Shown one piece after another: positions 16,947 to 27,595 of a stretch of 63,479 nt of DNA (within the stretch, counting starts at the first letter, position 1; each line of letters begins with the position of its first letter). Both the position numbers and the translations under genes were made by a program. The notes beneath the pieces were generated by a model. That model was not told the DNA's origin, ran no database searches, and worked only from the letters and a program-made list of their open reading frames with translations. Source of the stretch: Actinophytocola xanthii (lineage in GTDB: Bacteria; Actinomycetota; Actinomycetes; Mycobacteriales; Pseudonocardiaceae); assembly GCF_001921205.1 (NCBI RefSeq), contig NZ_MSIE01000061.1, positions 1 to 63,479 of the forward strand. Direction: 5' to 3'.

Positions 16947-16984
16947 AGTATCAGGAGCAATCTATCGAAAGTCAATAGATTGCT
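16947..16984 (-). promoter_or_regulatory. Leaderless sigma-70-type promoter with overlapping 10-bp palindromic operator
   Basis: On the minus strand, TTGACT (plus 16970-16975) is 17 bases from GATACT (plus 16947-16952). Six bases then lead to the ATG, so +1 should be the start codon itself. A perfect inverted repeat of 10 bp, AGCAATCTAT and ATAGATTGCT (plus 16956-16965 and 16975-16984), covers the spacer and the -35 hexamer. A further ATAGAT-like half site lies at 16939-16944, next to the start codon. The arrangement predicts strong repression, most simply by the HTH protein of the same operon. Confidence 0.88.
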
Positions 16985-17003
16985 GTTGAGCTTCGATGTG
17001 GGA

Positions 17004-17669
17004 TCAGACCAAGCGGCGGTCCGAGGCCCAGCGGGAGAGCTCGTAGCGGTTGGACAGCTGGGTCTTGCGCAGGACGCTCGACACGTGGGTCTCGACGGTC
17101 TTCACCGAGATGAACAGCTCCGAGGCGATCTCCTTGTAGGCGTAACCGCGGGCGAGTAAACGCAGTACGTCCCGCTCCCGGGGGGTGAGCAGGTCCAGCT
17201 CGGGGTCGGAGATCGGGGCGGCGCCGGGCCGGTCGGCGAACGCGTCGAGCACGAAGCCGGCCAGCCGCGGGGAGAACACCGCGTCGCCCTCGGAGACGCG
17301 CACGACGGCGCGGACCAGCTCGTGGCTGGAGATCGTCTTGGTGACGTACCCGCGCGCGCCGGCGCGGATCACCGCGATCACGTCCTCGGCGGCGTCGGAG
17401 ACCGACAGCGCGAGGAACACGGTCTCCGGGTTCTCCGGCCGGGCCCGGCGCAGCACCTCGGCCCCGCCGCCGTCGGGCATGTGCACGTCCAGCAGCACCA
17501 CGTCCGGCTTGCGGTGTCCGATGCCGGCCACCGCCTCGCCGACCGTGCCGGCCTCGCCGACGACCTCGACCTCATCGGTGATGGATTCGAGCTCGGCGCG
17601 AACCCCCGCCCGAAACAGACCGTGGTCGTCCACCAGGAACACCCGTACCGGACGCTTCTCGCTGCTCAC
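17004..17669 (-). CDS. NarL/LuxR-type response regulator of the PspC kinase
   Basis: A 221-residue two-component regulator. The receiver domain has D14-D15, phospho-acceptor D61 (V-V-L-L-D-V-H-M-P-D), the conserved Ser/Thr in L-A-L-S and Lys in Y-V-T-K-T. The C-terminal LuxR helix-turn-helix starts L-T-P-R-E-R-D-V-L-R-L-L and includes V-K-T-V-E-T-H-V. It follows the histidine kinase by 11 bp, so they form one operon. With the PspC/LiaF-like protein across the divergent region this resembles the LiaFSR-type cell-envelope stress systems. Confidence 0.93.
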   Translation of the reverse strand: MSSEKRPVRVFLVDDHGLFRAGVRAELESITDEVEVVGEAGTVGEAVAGIGHRKPDVVLLDVHMPDGGGAEVLRRARPENPETVFLALSVSDAAEDVIAVIRAGARGYVTKTISSHELVRAVVRVSEGDAVFSPRLAGFVLDAFADRPGAAPISDPELDLLTPRERDVLRLLARGYAYKEIASELFISVKTVETHVSSVLRKTQLSNRYELSRWASDRRLV

Positions 17670-17680
17670 GCCATCTCCTC

Positions 17681-18946
17681 CTATGCGCCGGCGGTCACCC
17701 GGGGCATGTGCAGCTGGACCTCGGTGCCCTCACCGGGTGCCGTGCGCAGCCGCAGCTCGCCGCCGTTGCGCTCCATCCTGCCTCGAATCGAGTCCGCCAG
17801 GCCATGCCGGTCCCTGGGCACCGCCTTCGGGTCGAAGCCCTTCCCCCGGTCCCGCACGAAGATCATCACCTGGTCCGGCTCCACCTCGGCGTACACGCTC
17901 ACCTCGGAGACCCCCGCGTGCTTGGCGGCGTTCACCACCGCCTCCCTGGCGGCGAACACCATCCCGGCCAGGCGCTCGTCGAGCTCGCAGTCGCCGACCA
18001 CCACCTGCTGCACCTGGATCGCGAAGGTGTCCTCGACCTCACCGCACGCCTGCGAGAGCGCCTCGGCGAGCTTCACCGCCTCCCCGCGCTCGCCGTCACG
18101 GCTGGGTCGGCCGTAGCCAGCCGGGCCGTACAGCCAGCCCCGCAGCTGCCGCTCCTGGCCCCGGGCCAGCCGCAGCACCTCGCGTGGCGCGTCGGCCTGC
18201 TTCTGGATGAGCGCAAGCGTTTGCAGCACGGAGTCGTGCAGGTGAGCGGCGATTTCGGCCCGCTCCTCGGTCCGGATGCGCGCCGTGCGCTCCTCGCCGA
18301 GGTCCCGCACCAGCCGCAGCCAGAACGGCACGGTCAGCACCGCCACCCCGATCAGCGCCGCCAGCACCGACAGCAGCGCGAACTGCAGCTGGTCCAGGTC
18401 GACCCCGCGCACCATGAACAACGTCATCCCGGTGACCACCAGGGCCGCGCCGGACAGCACGCGGACGATCGCGCCGCGGCCGCCCTCGCCCAGCAGGAGC
18501 GAGGTCATGCCGGTGCGGGCCCGGCGCCGGGTCGACTCGTCGGCCTCCCGCCAGACCAGCGCGACACCGACGAGCGTGACCCCGATCCCCCCGGCGACCC
18601 AGCCGTCGACCGAGCCGGTGAGCGAACCGAACCCGATCGCGAGGCCGAACCCCAACGCCAGCAGCCCCCTGGCCTGCTGGCGCTCCTTGCGGGTGGTCTC
18701 CTTGGCCACCACACTCGGCTTCGCCTGCGGAACGAACACCCAGAGCAGTCCGTAGGCGAGCACACCGGCCCCGCCCGCGGCGGCCAGCAGCGAGAACGCG
18801 AGCCGCACCCAGAGGACCTTGACCTCGAGGTGGTCGGCCACACCCCCGGCGACGCCGGCGACCGCGCGCCCGGACCGCCGCCGCCGCATCTTCTCGGTGT
18901 CGTCGGCGGGGACGGCCGCCTTCTCCGCCACTCGCTCGATGTCCAC
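17681..18946 (-). CDS. Sensor histidine kinase with N-terminal PspC domain (DesK/LiaS type)
   Basis: A 421-residue membrane kinase. An N-terminal PspC domain (about 15-75: R-A-V-A-G-V-A-G-G-V-A-D-H-L, then L-A-Y-G-L-L-W-V-F-V-P) is followed by further membrane helices to about residue 210. A HisKA_3 dimerisation helix with the phospho-His in A-A-H-L-H-D-S-V-L-Q and an HATPase domain with N-A-A-K-H-A-G and D-R-G-K-G-F-D follow. GTG 18946 has AGGCGG upstream; GTG 18952 is an alternative. The PspC domain fused directly to a kinase suggests that membrane stress is sensed by the kinase itself or with the divergent PspC protein. Confidence 0.9.
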   Translation of the reverse strand: MDIERVAEKAAVPADDTEKMRRRRSGRAVAGVAGGVADHLEVKVLWVRLAFSLLAAAGGAGVLAYGLLWVFVPQAKPSVVAKETTRKERQQARGLLALGFGLAIGFGSLTGSVDGWVAGGIGVTLVGVALVWREADESTRRRARTGMTSLLLGEGGRGAIVRVLSGAALVVTGMTLFMVRGVDLDQLQFALLSVLAALIGVAVLTVPFWLRLVRDLGEERTARIRTEERAEIAAHLHDSVLQTLALIQKQADAPREVLRLARGQERQLRGWLYGPAGYGRPSRDGERGEAVKLAEALSQACGEVEDTFAIQVQQVVVGDCELDERLAGMVFAAREAVVNAAKHAGVSEVSVYAEVEPDQVMIFVRDRGKGFDPKAVPRDRHGLADSIRGRMERNGGELRLRTAPGEGTEVQLHMPRVTAGA

Positions 18947-19153
18947 GTTCACCGCCTGTAGAACCACCCGACCATGGTCACACGTAACCCGAGGCCGGTT
19001 CATCGGGGAAATACCCCGAACGCGCGACCGACTGGGCATCCGGGTCGAACTCAGGGGTCCTCCCCGATGTGCGGGACGCGCCGGCCGCGCATGCTCGTTA
19101 TCGTGAGTGGGACAACCGGATCGACCCACGCCGGCCTGACCGGCGTCGAGGAC

Positions 19154-20509
19154 ATGGCTAAGGACTTCTGGGCGACGCGGCCGAGACGGCCGCGGCGTGG
19201 CCGAAAGATCGCCGGCGTGGCCGCCGGGATCGCCAGGCGCTACCGGCTCGACCCGACGCTGGTTCGCGTCGGGCTGGCCGTGGCGGCCGTCTACGGTGGT
19301 GCCGGCATCGTGCTCTACCTGCTGGGCTGGCTGTTCCTCCCTGAGGAGGACGACGAGGTGGCGCCGTTCGAGGCGTTGATCGGGCGCGGTCGCAGCTCCA
19401 CCTCGTCGATGTTCACCATCGTTCTGTGCCTGGCGTTCATCCCGACGTTCAGCTGGTTCTTCGGGGGGTTCGTGCCCGGCTACCTGAGCGTGCTGGCCGC
19501 CGCCGGGGCGCTCTACCTGTTGCACCGGACCCGGGGCGGGCTCGGCGGGGCACCGGCCGAGCCGGCACCGATGGCGTCGATGCCGACCATGCCGACCGCG
19601 TCGATGCCCACGATGCCGACCATGCCCACGATGCCGACGGCACCGACGACGACCGCGCCGGTGACGCCGCCGGCACCCGAGACCCCGGTGACCGAGCCGA
19701 CGGTGGCGACCTCGACCGGCTCCGCCGCCGGCGTCACCACCCCGCTGCCGCAGGACGAACCACGCGCCGACGAGGGCGTCGACCCCGAGCCGGAGCCGCG
19801 CACGAGCCCGCCCGCCTGGGACCCGCTCGGTGCCGCTCCGTTCGCCTGGGACCTGCCCGACCCCAACCCGACGCTGGACGACCAGGAGCCCGAGCCGCCG
19901 GCCCGCAAGCCCAGGTCCAGGATCGGACTGCTGACCGTCGGCGTCGCACTGCTCGCCGTCGCCGGCATGTCGGTCGCGGGCATGGGCGGCTGGATCACCC
20001 CGCAACACATCGTCGGCGTGGTGCTGGCCGTGCTGGGTCTTGGCATGGTGGGCGGCGCGTTCGTCCGCGGCGGCCGCGGCCTGATCGGCCTGGCCGTGCC
20101 GCTGGCGGTGGTCGGAATCGGGATGACCGTGGTCACGCCCAACGGCGCGAAGGGAATCGGCGAACTCACCAGCACCCCGACCACGATCAAGAGCGTGGCG
20201 GGTGAGTACAGCCGCTCGATCGGCTCGATCACCCTGGACCTGACCCAGCTGCCCGCCACCGGCGAGGTGGACACCCAGGTCGACCTCGGTATGGGCGACG
20301 TGACGGTGATCGTCCCGGAGAACGCGGACCTCAAGCTCACCATCGACAACGGCCTGGGCTCGGCGAGCTACGGCGTCGAATCGTGGGACAACGTGGGTAG
20401 GAACGGTCCGCGCGAGTTCGTCGACAACGGGCCGGACGGCCCGGGTGGCCTCGACGTGGACCTGAGGATCGATGCTCGGATCGGCAGCGTGGAGGTGCAC
20501 CGTGGCTGA
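19154..20509 (+). CDS. PspC-domain membrane protein with LiaF-like C-terminal domain
   Basis: A 451-residue protein. The N-terminal PspC domain (R-G-R-K-I-A-G-V-A-A-G-I-A-R-R-Y-R-L, then I-V-L-Y-L-L-G-W-L-F-L-P-E-E) is followed by two helices and a long Pro/Thr/Glu linker containing an M-P-T repeat. Then come about four short helices and a C-terminal beta-rich domain (I-G-S-I-T-L-D-L-T, D-L-G-M-G-D-V-T-V-I-V-P) like LiaF/DUF4097 proteins. LiaF-like proteins inhibit their cognate kinase until the envelope is damaged. Position beside the PspC-kinase operon supports that role. ATG 19154 is chosen; the ribosome site is weak, so an upstream GTG (19103) is possible. Confidence 0.85.
   Translation: MAKDFWATRPRRPRRGRKIAGVAAGIARRYRLDPTLVRVGLAVAAVYGGAGIVLYLLGWLFLPEEDDEVAPFEALIGRGRSSTSSMFTIVLCLAFIPTFSWFFGGFVPGYLSVLAAAGALYLLHRTRGGLGGAPAEPAPMASMPTMPTASMPTMPTMPTMPTAPTTTAPVTPPAPETPVTEPTVATSTGSAAGVTTPLPQDEPRADEGVDPEPEPRTSPPAWDPLGAAPFAWDLPDPNPTLDDQEPEPPARKPRSRIGLLTVGVALLAVAGMSVAGMGGWITPQHIVGVVLAVLGLGMVGGAFVRGGRGLIGLAVPLAVVGIGMTVVTPNGAKGIGELTSTPTTIKSVAGEYSRSIGSITLDLTQLPATGEVDTQVDLGMGDVTVIVPENADLKLTIDNGLGSASYGVESWDNVGRNGPREFVDNGPDGPGGLDVDLRIDARIGSVEVHRG
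19571..19639 (+). repeat. Imperfect 9-base tandem repeat coding Met-Pro-Thr units
   Basis: Seven ATG-initiated units such as ATGCCGACC and ATGCCCACG, with two containing GCGTCG. They encode M-A-S, M-P-T, M-P-T-A-S, M-P-T, M-P-T, M-P-T and M-P-T in the linker of the PspC/LiaF-like protein. A Met-rich linker is unusual in a high-GC genome. It could bind copper or act as an oxidant sink, or simply be a slippage product. Confidence 0.85.
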
Positions 20510-20729
20510 GCGAAACGACTCCGCCCAGACGGAGACCCGCCGGCGGCGGCCGGACCTGTTCACGCTGATCGCCGGGTTGGCGACGCTGTTCGTGTCGAGC
20601 TTCGTGCTCACCGACGGCACGGTCTGGTGGCCGAGGATCGACGGCCGCTGGCTGGTCACCGGCGGGGCGGTGCTGGTCGGCGTGCTCCTGCTGGCCTCGT
20701 CCCTGCGCGGAGGCCGCCGCAAACGCTGA
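20502..20729 (+). CDS. Small two-helix membrane protein coupled to the PspC gene
   Basis: A 75-residue protein with a charged N-terminus (A-E-R-N-D-S-A-Q-T-E-T-R-R-R-R) and two hydrophobic helices (about 20-36 and 46-65), ending R-G-G-R-R-K-R. Its GTG start overlaps the 3' end of the PspC/LiaF-like gene, and a GGAGG lies within that gene, so translation is coupled. It is probably an accessory membrane component of the same stress module. No family is recognised. Confidence 0.7.
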   Translation: MAERNDSAQTETRRRRPDLFTLIAGLATLFVSSFVLTDGTVWWPRIDGRWLVTGGAVLVGVLLLASSLRGGRRKR

Positions 20730-20748
20730 CCACGCGACCCACTCACCC

Positions 20749-20780
20749 CCGGGGTGGTCTCCGACAGGAGGCCACCCCGG
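20749..20780. terminator. Bidirectional terminator, 14-bp stem with GACA loop
   Basis: CCGGGGTGGTCTCC (20749-20762) pairs with GGAGGCCACCCCGG (20767-20780) with a single T-G wobble and a 4-base loop. It fills the short gap between the convergent stops at 20729 and 20783 and should end transcription in both directions. Confidence 0.85.
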
Positions 20781-20782
20781 TG

Positions 20783-22947
<2,165 letters not shown>

Positions 22948-22981
22948 TGGAGAAGCATGTCACGGTTGGTGGGGAACTACG

Positions 22982-24445
22982 GTGGAGGGCATGGACGCGA
23001 CAGACCCGCACCTACCCACCCCACGGCCCGCCTGGATCGCAGGTCGGGCGGAGCAGAGCGACCAGACGCTCGCGGTGCACCACCCCTACGACGGCGACGA
23101 GATCGCCGCGGTGTGCGTGCCCTCTCCCGAGCAGGTCGAGCGTGCGGTCGCGGCGGCGGTGTCGGTGGTCCCGCGGTTCCGCACGACCCCGGCGCATGTG
23201 CGTGCCGCGGCCCTGGACCACGTGTCCCAGCAGCTGCGCGAGCGGTGCGACGAGGTCGCCGAGATGATCACGGCGGAGAACGGCAAGCCGCTCAAGTGGG
23301 CGGTTGTCGAGGTGAACCGGGCCGTCGCGACGTTCCGGATCGCCGCGGAGGAGGCCCGCCGGTTCTCCGGTGACCTCCAGCGGCTGGACACCGACCCCAC
23401 CGCGGAGGGCCGGCTGGCGCTCGTCCGGCGGGTGCCGCGCGGACCGGTGCTGGGCATCGCTCCGTTCAACTTCCCGCTGAACCTGGTCGCCCACAAGATC
23501 GCGCCCGCGCTGGCGGTCGGCGCGCCGATCATCGTCAAGCCGGCGCCGCGGACGCCGCTGTCCGCGCTGCTGCTGGGTGAGCTGCTCGCCGAGACCGACC
23601 TGCCCGAGGGAGCCTTCTCCGTGCTCCCCCTCGGCAACGAGGAGACGATGCGGCTGGTCGAGGACGCCCGGCTGCCCGTGGTCTCGTTCACCGGCTCGGG
23701 CCCGGTCGGCTGGCAGCTGATGGACCGCGCGCCGCGCAAGCAGGTGGTGCTCGAGCTGGGTGGCAACGGCGCGGCGGTGGTCTGCGCCGACTGGCCGGAC
23801 CTGGACTTCGCCGCGAAGCGGATCGCCGTGTTCGGCAACTACCTGGCCGGGCAGTCCTGCATCGCCGTGCAGCGGGTGCTGGTGGACCGGGCGGTGGCCG
23901 ACGAGTTCGTGCCGAAGCTGCTGGACGCGGTGTCCGCGCTGCGCACCGGCAACCCGCACGACCCCGACGTGGAGGTCGGTCCGCTGGTCGACGAGGCCGC
24001 GGCCGAGCGGGTCGAGTCGTGGGTCAACGAGGCAGTCGGGGCAGGGGGCCGGCTGCTGGCCGGCGGCAAGCGGGACGGGGCGACCGTGCAGCCGACGGTG
24101 CTCTCCGACGTCCCGCACGACCAGAAGGTCTGGGCCGAGGAGGTGTTCGGCCCGGTGCTCGTCGTGTCGGTCACCGACGGCCTCGACGACGCGTTCGCGC
24201 AGGTCAACGCCTCGCAGTACGGCCTGCAGGCCGGGGTTTTCACCCGGGACGTGCAGGTGGCGTTCCGGGCGCGGGCCGAGCTGGAGGTCGGTGGCGTGGT
24301 GATCGGCGACGTGCCGTCGTTCCGCGCCGACCAGATGCCCTACGGCGGGGTGAAGGGCTCGGGCTTCGGCCGGGAGGGTGTCCGCAGCGCCATGAACGAC
24401 CTCACCGAGGAGCGGGTCATGGTGCTCACCGGCCTCGAGCTGTGA
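22982..24445 (+). CDS. NAD(P)-dependent aldehyde dehydrogenase
   Basis: A 487-residue ALDH-superfamily enzyme oxidising an aldehyde to an acid. Rossmann elements include F-T-G-S-G-P-V-G-W. The general base Glu is in L-E-L-G-G-N-G, and the catalytic Cys is in G-Q-S-C-I-A-V-Q-R-V. The substrate is unknown; the pattern fits the broad-range ALDH group that includes lactaldehyde and phosphonoacetaldehyde dehydrogenases. The start is GTG 22982 with GGGGA upstream; ATG 22991 is possible. Its 3' end overlaps the flavoenzyme gene on the other strand by 20 bp, tail to tail. Confidence 0.93.
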   Translation: MEGMDATDPHLPTPRPAWIAGRAEQSDQTLAVHHPYDGDEIAAVCVPSPEQVERAVAAAVSVVPRFRTTPAHVRAAALDHVSQQLRERCDEVAEMITAENGKPLKWAVVEVNRAVATFRIAAEEARRFSGDLQRLDTDPTAEGRLALVRRVPRGPVLGIAPFNFPLNLVAHKIAPALAVGAPIIVKPAPRTPLSALLLGELLAETDLPEGAFSVLPLGNEETMRLVEDARLPVVSFTGSGPVGWQLMDRAPRKQVVLELGGNGAAVVCADWPDLDFAAKRIAVFGNYLAGQSCIAVQRVLVDRAVADEFVPKLLDAVSALRTGNPHDPDVEVGPLVDEAAAERVESWVNEAVGAGGRLLAGGKRDGATVQPTVLSDVPHDQKVWAEEVFGPVLVVSVTDGLDDAFAQVNASQYGLQAGVFTRDVQVAFRARAELEVGGVVIGDVPSFRADQMPYGGVKGSGFGREGVRSAMNDLTEERVMVLTGLEL

Positions 24446-25940
24446 GCCCCTGGGCGAAGGCGAACACCCCGTCCGGGTCGTAGTCGGCGGCGACCGCCCG
24501 CAGCCGCGGCAGGTTGGCGCCGTAGTAGGCGTTCGCCCAGTCCGGCAGCTCCGGGTCGATGTAGTTGACATAGCCCCGGGCGCCGGCGATCCGACCGAGG
24601 CCCGTCCGCACCTCGGCGACCTGCCGGGCGGCGAGGTCGCGCCCGCCGTCGGTGTTGGCGAAGATCTGCGCGCTGGCCAGGGCGCCTCGGTGGGGAAAGG
24701 CCGTCGCGGCCGGCTCGACGGCGGCCACGGCACCGCCCAGGGAGTCCAGCAGCAGGTCCAGGCCGGTGAGCCCGTCGAGCAACGACACCACGGCAGCCGG
24801 GTCGGCCGGACCCTCGAGCATGCGTGAGGACGCGACGAACGAGTCGCGGCCGGCGTCCTCGGGCCGGCAGGGCGCGCTGGGCCGCTCGCAGCCGGCGAAG
24901 AACCGCATGGCGTCCAGGTAGCCGAGTGCGGTGACCGACGAGGTGCCCGCATCGACCGCGAGCCGGTCGAGCTGGCGCCGGCAGGCGGCCTCGTCGCCGA
25001 CGAAACAGCCGCCGATCCGCGCCCTCGGCGGTGAGCCGGCCTCGATGACGCAGTTGGACCAGAGCTCCTCGGGCGCGCCGGGGATCCAGTCCTGCCAGGC
25101 GGCGAGGACGTCGGCCGCCTGGCCGTCGAAGCGCAGCGAGAACACGACGAGGTCGGGCGCGGGCTCGGTGGCGAAGGTGAACGAGGTGACGATGCCGAAG
25201 TTCCCGCCGCCTCCGCCGCGCAGTGCCCAGAACAGCTCGGGCTCCTCCTCGGTGGAGACCGTCCGCAGCTCACCCCCGGCCGTGACGACCTGCGCGGACA
25301 CCAGCCGGTCGCAGGTCAGGCCGTACTTGCGGCTGAGCACGCCGATGCCGCCGCCCAGGGTCAGCCCGCCGATCCCGACCGACGGGCACGAGCCGGTCGG
25401 CAGGCACCGGCCCTTCGCGGCGAGGGCGGTGACGAGATCGATGAGCCTGGTGCCGGCCGCGACGACCGCCGTACCGTCGGCCTCCACCCGGACGCCGGAC
25501 ATGGGCCCCAGGTCGACCACGAGCCCGCCGTCGGGGCTGCTGTAGCCGGCGTAGCTGTGTCCGCCGGAGCGGGCGGCGACGGGCATCCGCGCCGCGGCGG
25601 CGAGGTCCACACAGGCCTGGACGTCCTCCGGGCCGGCGCAGTGCGCCACGGCGGCCGGGCGACGCCCGTCGAACAGGGTGTTGTAGACCCGGCGGGCCTG
25701 GCCGTAGCCCCGGTCGGCCGGCAGCACGAGCCTGCCGGAGAGGCGACTCCGCAGGGCGATCCAGTCCGGCGGCCGGGGGTCCGCCGCCGTCGACGGAGGT
25801 GGCGACGGTGGCGGTGGCGGCGGTGGCGCGGTGGTGGCGCCCGGCGCCGGCCCCGGTGCTCCGGAGACGTCCGTGCAGCCGGCGGCGCCACCGGCCAGCG
25901 CCAGCGCGGCGGCGCCGAGAAACGCTCTGCGACCCAACAC
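24426..25940 (-). CDS. Secreted FAD-linked oxidoreductase (berberine-bridge-enzyme type, bicovalent FAD)
   Basis: A 504-residue flavoprotein. GTG 25940 gives a twin-arginine lipoprotein signal, G-R-R-A-F-L-G-A-A-A-L-A-L-A-G-G-A-A-G-C. A Pro-rich spacer precedes the mature enzyme. The PCMH-type FAD domain carries His in A-R-S-G-G-H-S-Y and Cys in P-T-G-S-C-P-S-V-G-I-G-G, the two covalent FAD attachments of the glucooligosaccharide-oxidase/BBE group. The C-terminal BBE segment has Y-V-N-Y-I-D and N-A-Y-Y-G-A-N. It follows the monooxygenase by 38 bp in the TetR operon. The substrate is unknown: a sugar, phenolic or polyketide alcohol. Confidence 0.9.
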   Translation of the reverse strand: MLGRRAFLGAAALALAGGAAGCTDVSGAPGPAPGATTAPPPPPPPSPPPSTAADPRPPDWIALRSRLSGRLVLPADRGYGQARRVYNTLFDGRRPAAVAHCAGPEDVQACVDLAAAARMPVAARSGGHSYAGYSSPDGGLVVDLGPMSGVRVEADGTAVVAAGTRLIDLVTALAAKGRCLPTGSCPSVGIGGLTLGGGIGVLSRKYGLTCDRLVSAQVVTAGGELRTVSTEEEPELFWALRGGGGGNFGIVTSFTFATEPAPDLVVFSLRFDGQAADVLAAWQDWIPGAPEELWSNCVIEAGSPPRARIGGCFVGDEAACRRQLDRLAVDAGTSSVTALGYLDAMRFFAGCERPSAPCRPEDAGRDSFVASSRMLEGPADPAAVVSLLDGLTGLDLLLDSLGGAVAAVEPAATAFPHRGALASAQIFANTDGGRDLAARQVAEVRTGLGRIAGARGYVNYIDPELPDWANAYYGANLPRLRAVAADYDPDGVFAFAQGLTARGR

Positions 25941-25978
25941 ATCAGGACAGACGGGTGGCGGCGCCGGTCGGTTGTGGC

Positions 25979-27550
25979 TCACTCGGGCGGCAGCCATCCG
26001 GTCGCCCGCCGGAGCGCGGCGGTGACCAGCGGCGTGAACGTCTCCGGCGGGCGCGGTTCACGCAGCACGGCGGCGATGTGCCCGTCCGGGCGAACGACCA
26101 CGAGCGAGCGCGGCGGGATGCCCAGGGCCGTGACGAGCAGTTCGTCGTCGTCCTCCTGCTCCAGGGGGATCGGCTGGCCGACCAGCTCGTGCTCCCAGCG
26201 GTCGACCGGGCGCCACGGACACCAGTGCGTGAGCACGACGAACCGGGGACCGACCAGCTCGCGCAGCCGCATGCCGGCCATGAGGCGGGCGTCGGGGCAG
26301 AGTGTCCCGGGGCCGGCGGCCTCCGGCGGGCGGTAGGGCGAGGCGGGCGAGGCGGGCGAGGTGAGCGGGGAGCCGAGGTAGGAGAACGGTTCGGCGAGCT
26401 TCCCGGAGTCGATCTCGACGCGCGCGGTCTCGTCGCGCAGGGACCGGGTCAGCACGTCGAGGCGGCGCGCCCGGTCGGCCTCGGTGGCCGGGACGAGGAA
26501 GCGCATCGTCTCGGCGGTGACGCGCAGGTTCTCGTCGGCGGCGGCGCCGCGTTCCAGGTCGTAGGAGTCCAGCAGGGCGGGGCCGGCTCGGCCCTCCCGG
26601 TCGAGCGCGATCTTCCAGACCGCGTTGTCCGCGTCGCAGATGCCGGAGTTGAGCCCCCGCGCCCCGAACGGGCTCATCACGTGCGCGGCATCGCCGGCCA
26701 GGAGGACCCGGCCGACCCGCAGGCGGGGCACCCGGCGCTGGTGGAAGCGGTAGACCGACACCCAGACGATGTCGTAGGGGACGTCGCCGACCACCGCCCG
26801 GATCCGCCGGTCGAGGCCGCCGTTGGCCTGCTCGGTGGCGAGGTCGAAGTCCTCGGGGACCTGCCAGTCGACGCGCCAGACGCCGTGGGGCTGGGGGTGG
26901 AGCAGGACCTGTCGGCCGGGGTTCCAGGGCGGGTCGAAGTAGAAGCGGCGCTCCGGGGTGGCGAAGGGGAGGTCCGCGCGGATGTCGGCGATGAGGAACT
27001 TGTCGGGGTAGGACGTCCCGTCGAACGGCAGGCCAAGCAGCTCGCGGACCGCCGACCGCGGTCCGTCCGCGGCGATCAGGTGGCTTCCGGTGACGGTGCC
27101 CTCCGACGTGGTCACCGCCACCCCGTCACCGTCCTGCTCCAGGCCGACGACCTCCTGCCCCCGGCGCAGGTCCACCAGCGGCTCGCCGGCGATCCGGTCC
27201 TCCAGGAGCAGCTCCAGGATGGACTGGGGCGTGTTGACGAAGGGCGGGAAGGCGCTGTCGACGGGTTCGGGGAAGGTGATCTCCAGTACCTGGTGCTCGC
27301 GGAAGTAGGTACGGCCGCGGGTCCAGGTGACGCCAGCCTCGGCGACCCTGGCGCCGAGGCCGACCCGCTCGAGGATGTCGAGCACGTCGCGCTGCACACA
27401 GATCGAGCGGCTGCCGGCCAGGACCCGCTCGGGCTGCGCCTCGAGCACGACGCTGGGCACCCCGTAGCGGGCGAGCAGCAGCGCGGAGACCATGCCCACC
27501 GGCCCCGCTCCGACCACGAGCACTGGCTCGGTTCCCCCACCATCGGTCAT
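25979..27550 (-). CDS. FAD-dependent aromatic monooxygenase (PHBH/MhpA-like)
   Basis: A 523-residue class A flavin monooxygenase that would hydroxylate an aromatic or polyketide ring using NAD(P)H and oxygen. The dinucleotide fold V-L-V-V-G-A-G-P-V-G-M-V is at about 10-21, the D-G motif is A-A-D-G-P-R-S-A-V-R, and the FAD ribityl motif is V-L-L-A-G-D-A-A-H-V-M-S-P-F-G-A-R-G-L-N. A thioredoxin-like C-terminal part follows. It is second in the unit tetR - monooxygenase - BBE enzyme (gaps 45 and 38 bp), opposite a secreted esterase. This suggests processing of an ester-linked aromatic compound. Confidence 0.92.
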   Translation of the reverse strand: MTDGGGTEPVLVVGAGPVGMVSALLLARYGVPSVVLEAQPERVLAGSRSICVQRDVLDILERVGLGARVAEAGVTWTRGRTYFREHQVLEITFPEPVDSAFPPFVNTPQSILELLLEDRIAGEPLVDLRRGQEVVGLEQDGDGVAVTTSEGTVTGSHLIAADGPRSAVRELLGLPFDGTSYPDKFLIADIRADLPFATPERRFYFDPPWNPGRQVLLHPQPHGVWRVDWQVPEDFDLATEQANGGLDRRIRAVVGDVPYDIVWVSVYRFHQRRVPRLRVGRVLLAGDAAHVMSPFGARGLNSGICDADNAVWKIALDREGRAGPALLDSYDLERGAAADENLRVTAETMRFLVPATEADRARRLDVLTRSLRDETARVEIDSGKLAEPFSYLGSPLTSPASPASPYRPPEAAGPGTLCPDARLMAGMRLRELVGPRFVVLTHWCPWRPVDRWEHELVGQPIPLEQEDDDELLVTALGIPPRSLVVVRPDGHIAAVLREPRPPETFTPLVTAALRRATGWLPPE

Positions 27551-27595
27551 CCCCCAACCCTGCCAGGTGACACCGACAGGTCCAGCGCGGCACCG

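Noticed and set aside
17681-20746. Extension of the PspC histidine kinase gene far upstream (1021 codons)
   Set aside because: The upstream part is antisense to the PspC/LiaF-like gene; the PspC domain of the kinase begins shortly after GTG 18946.
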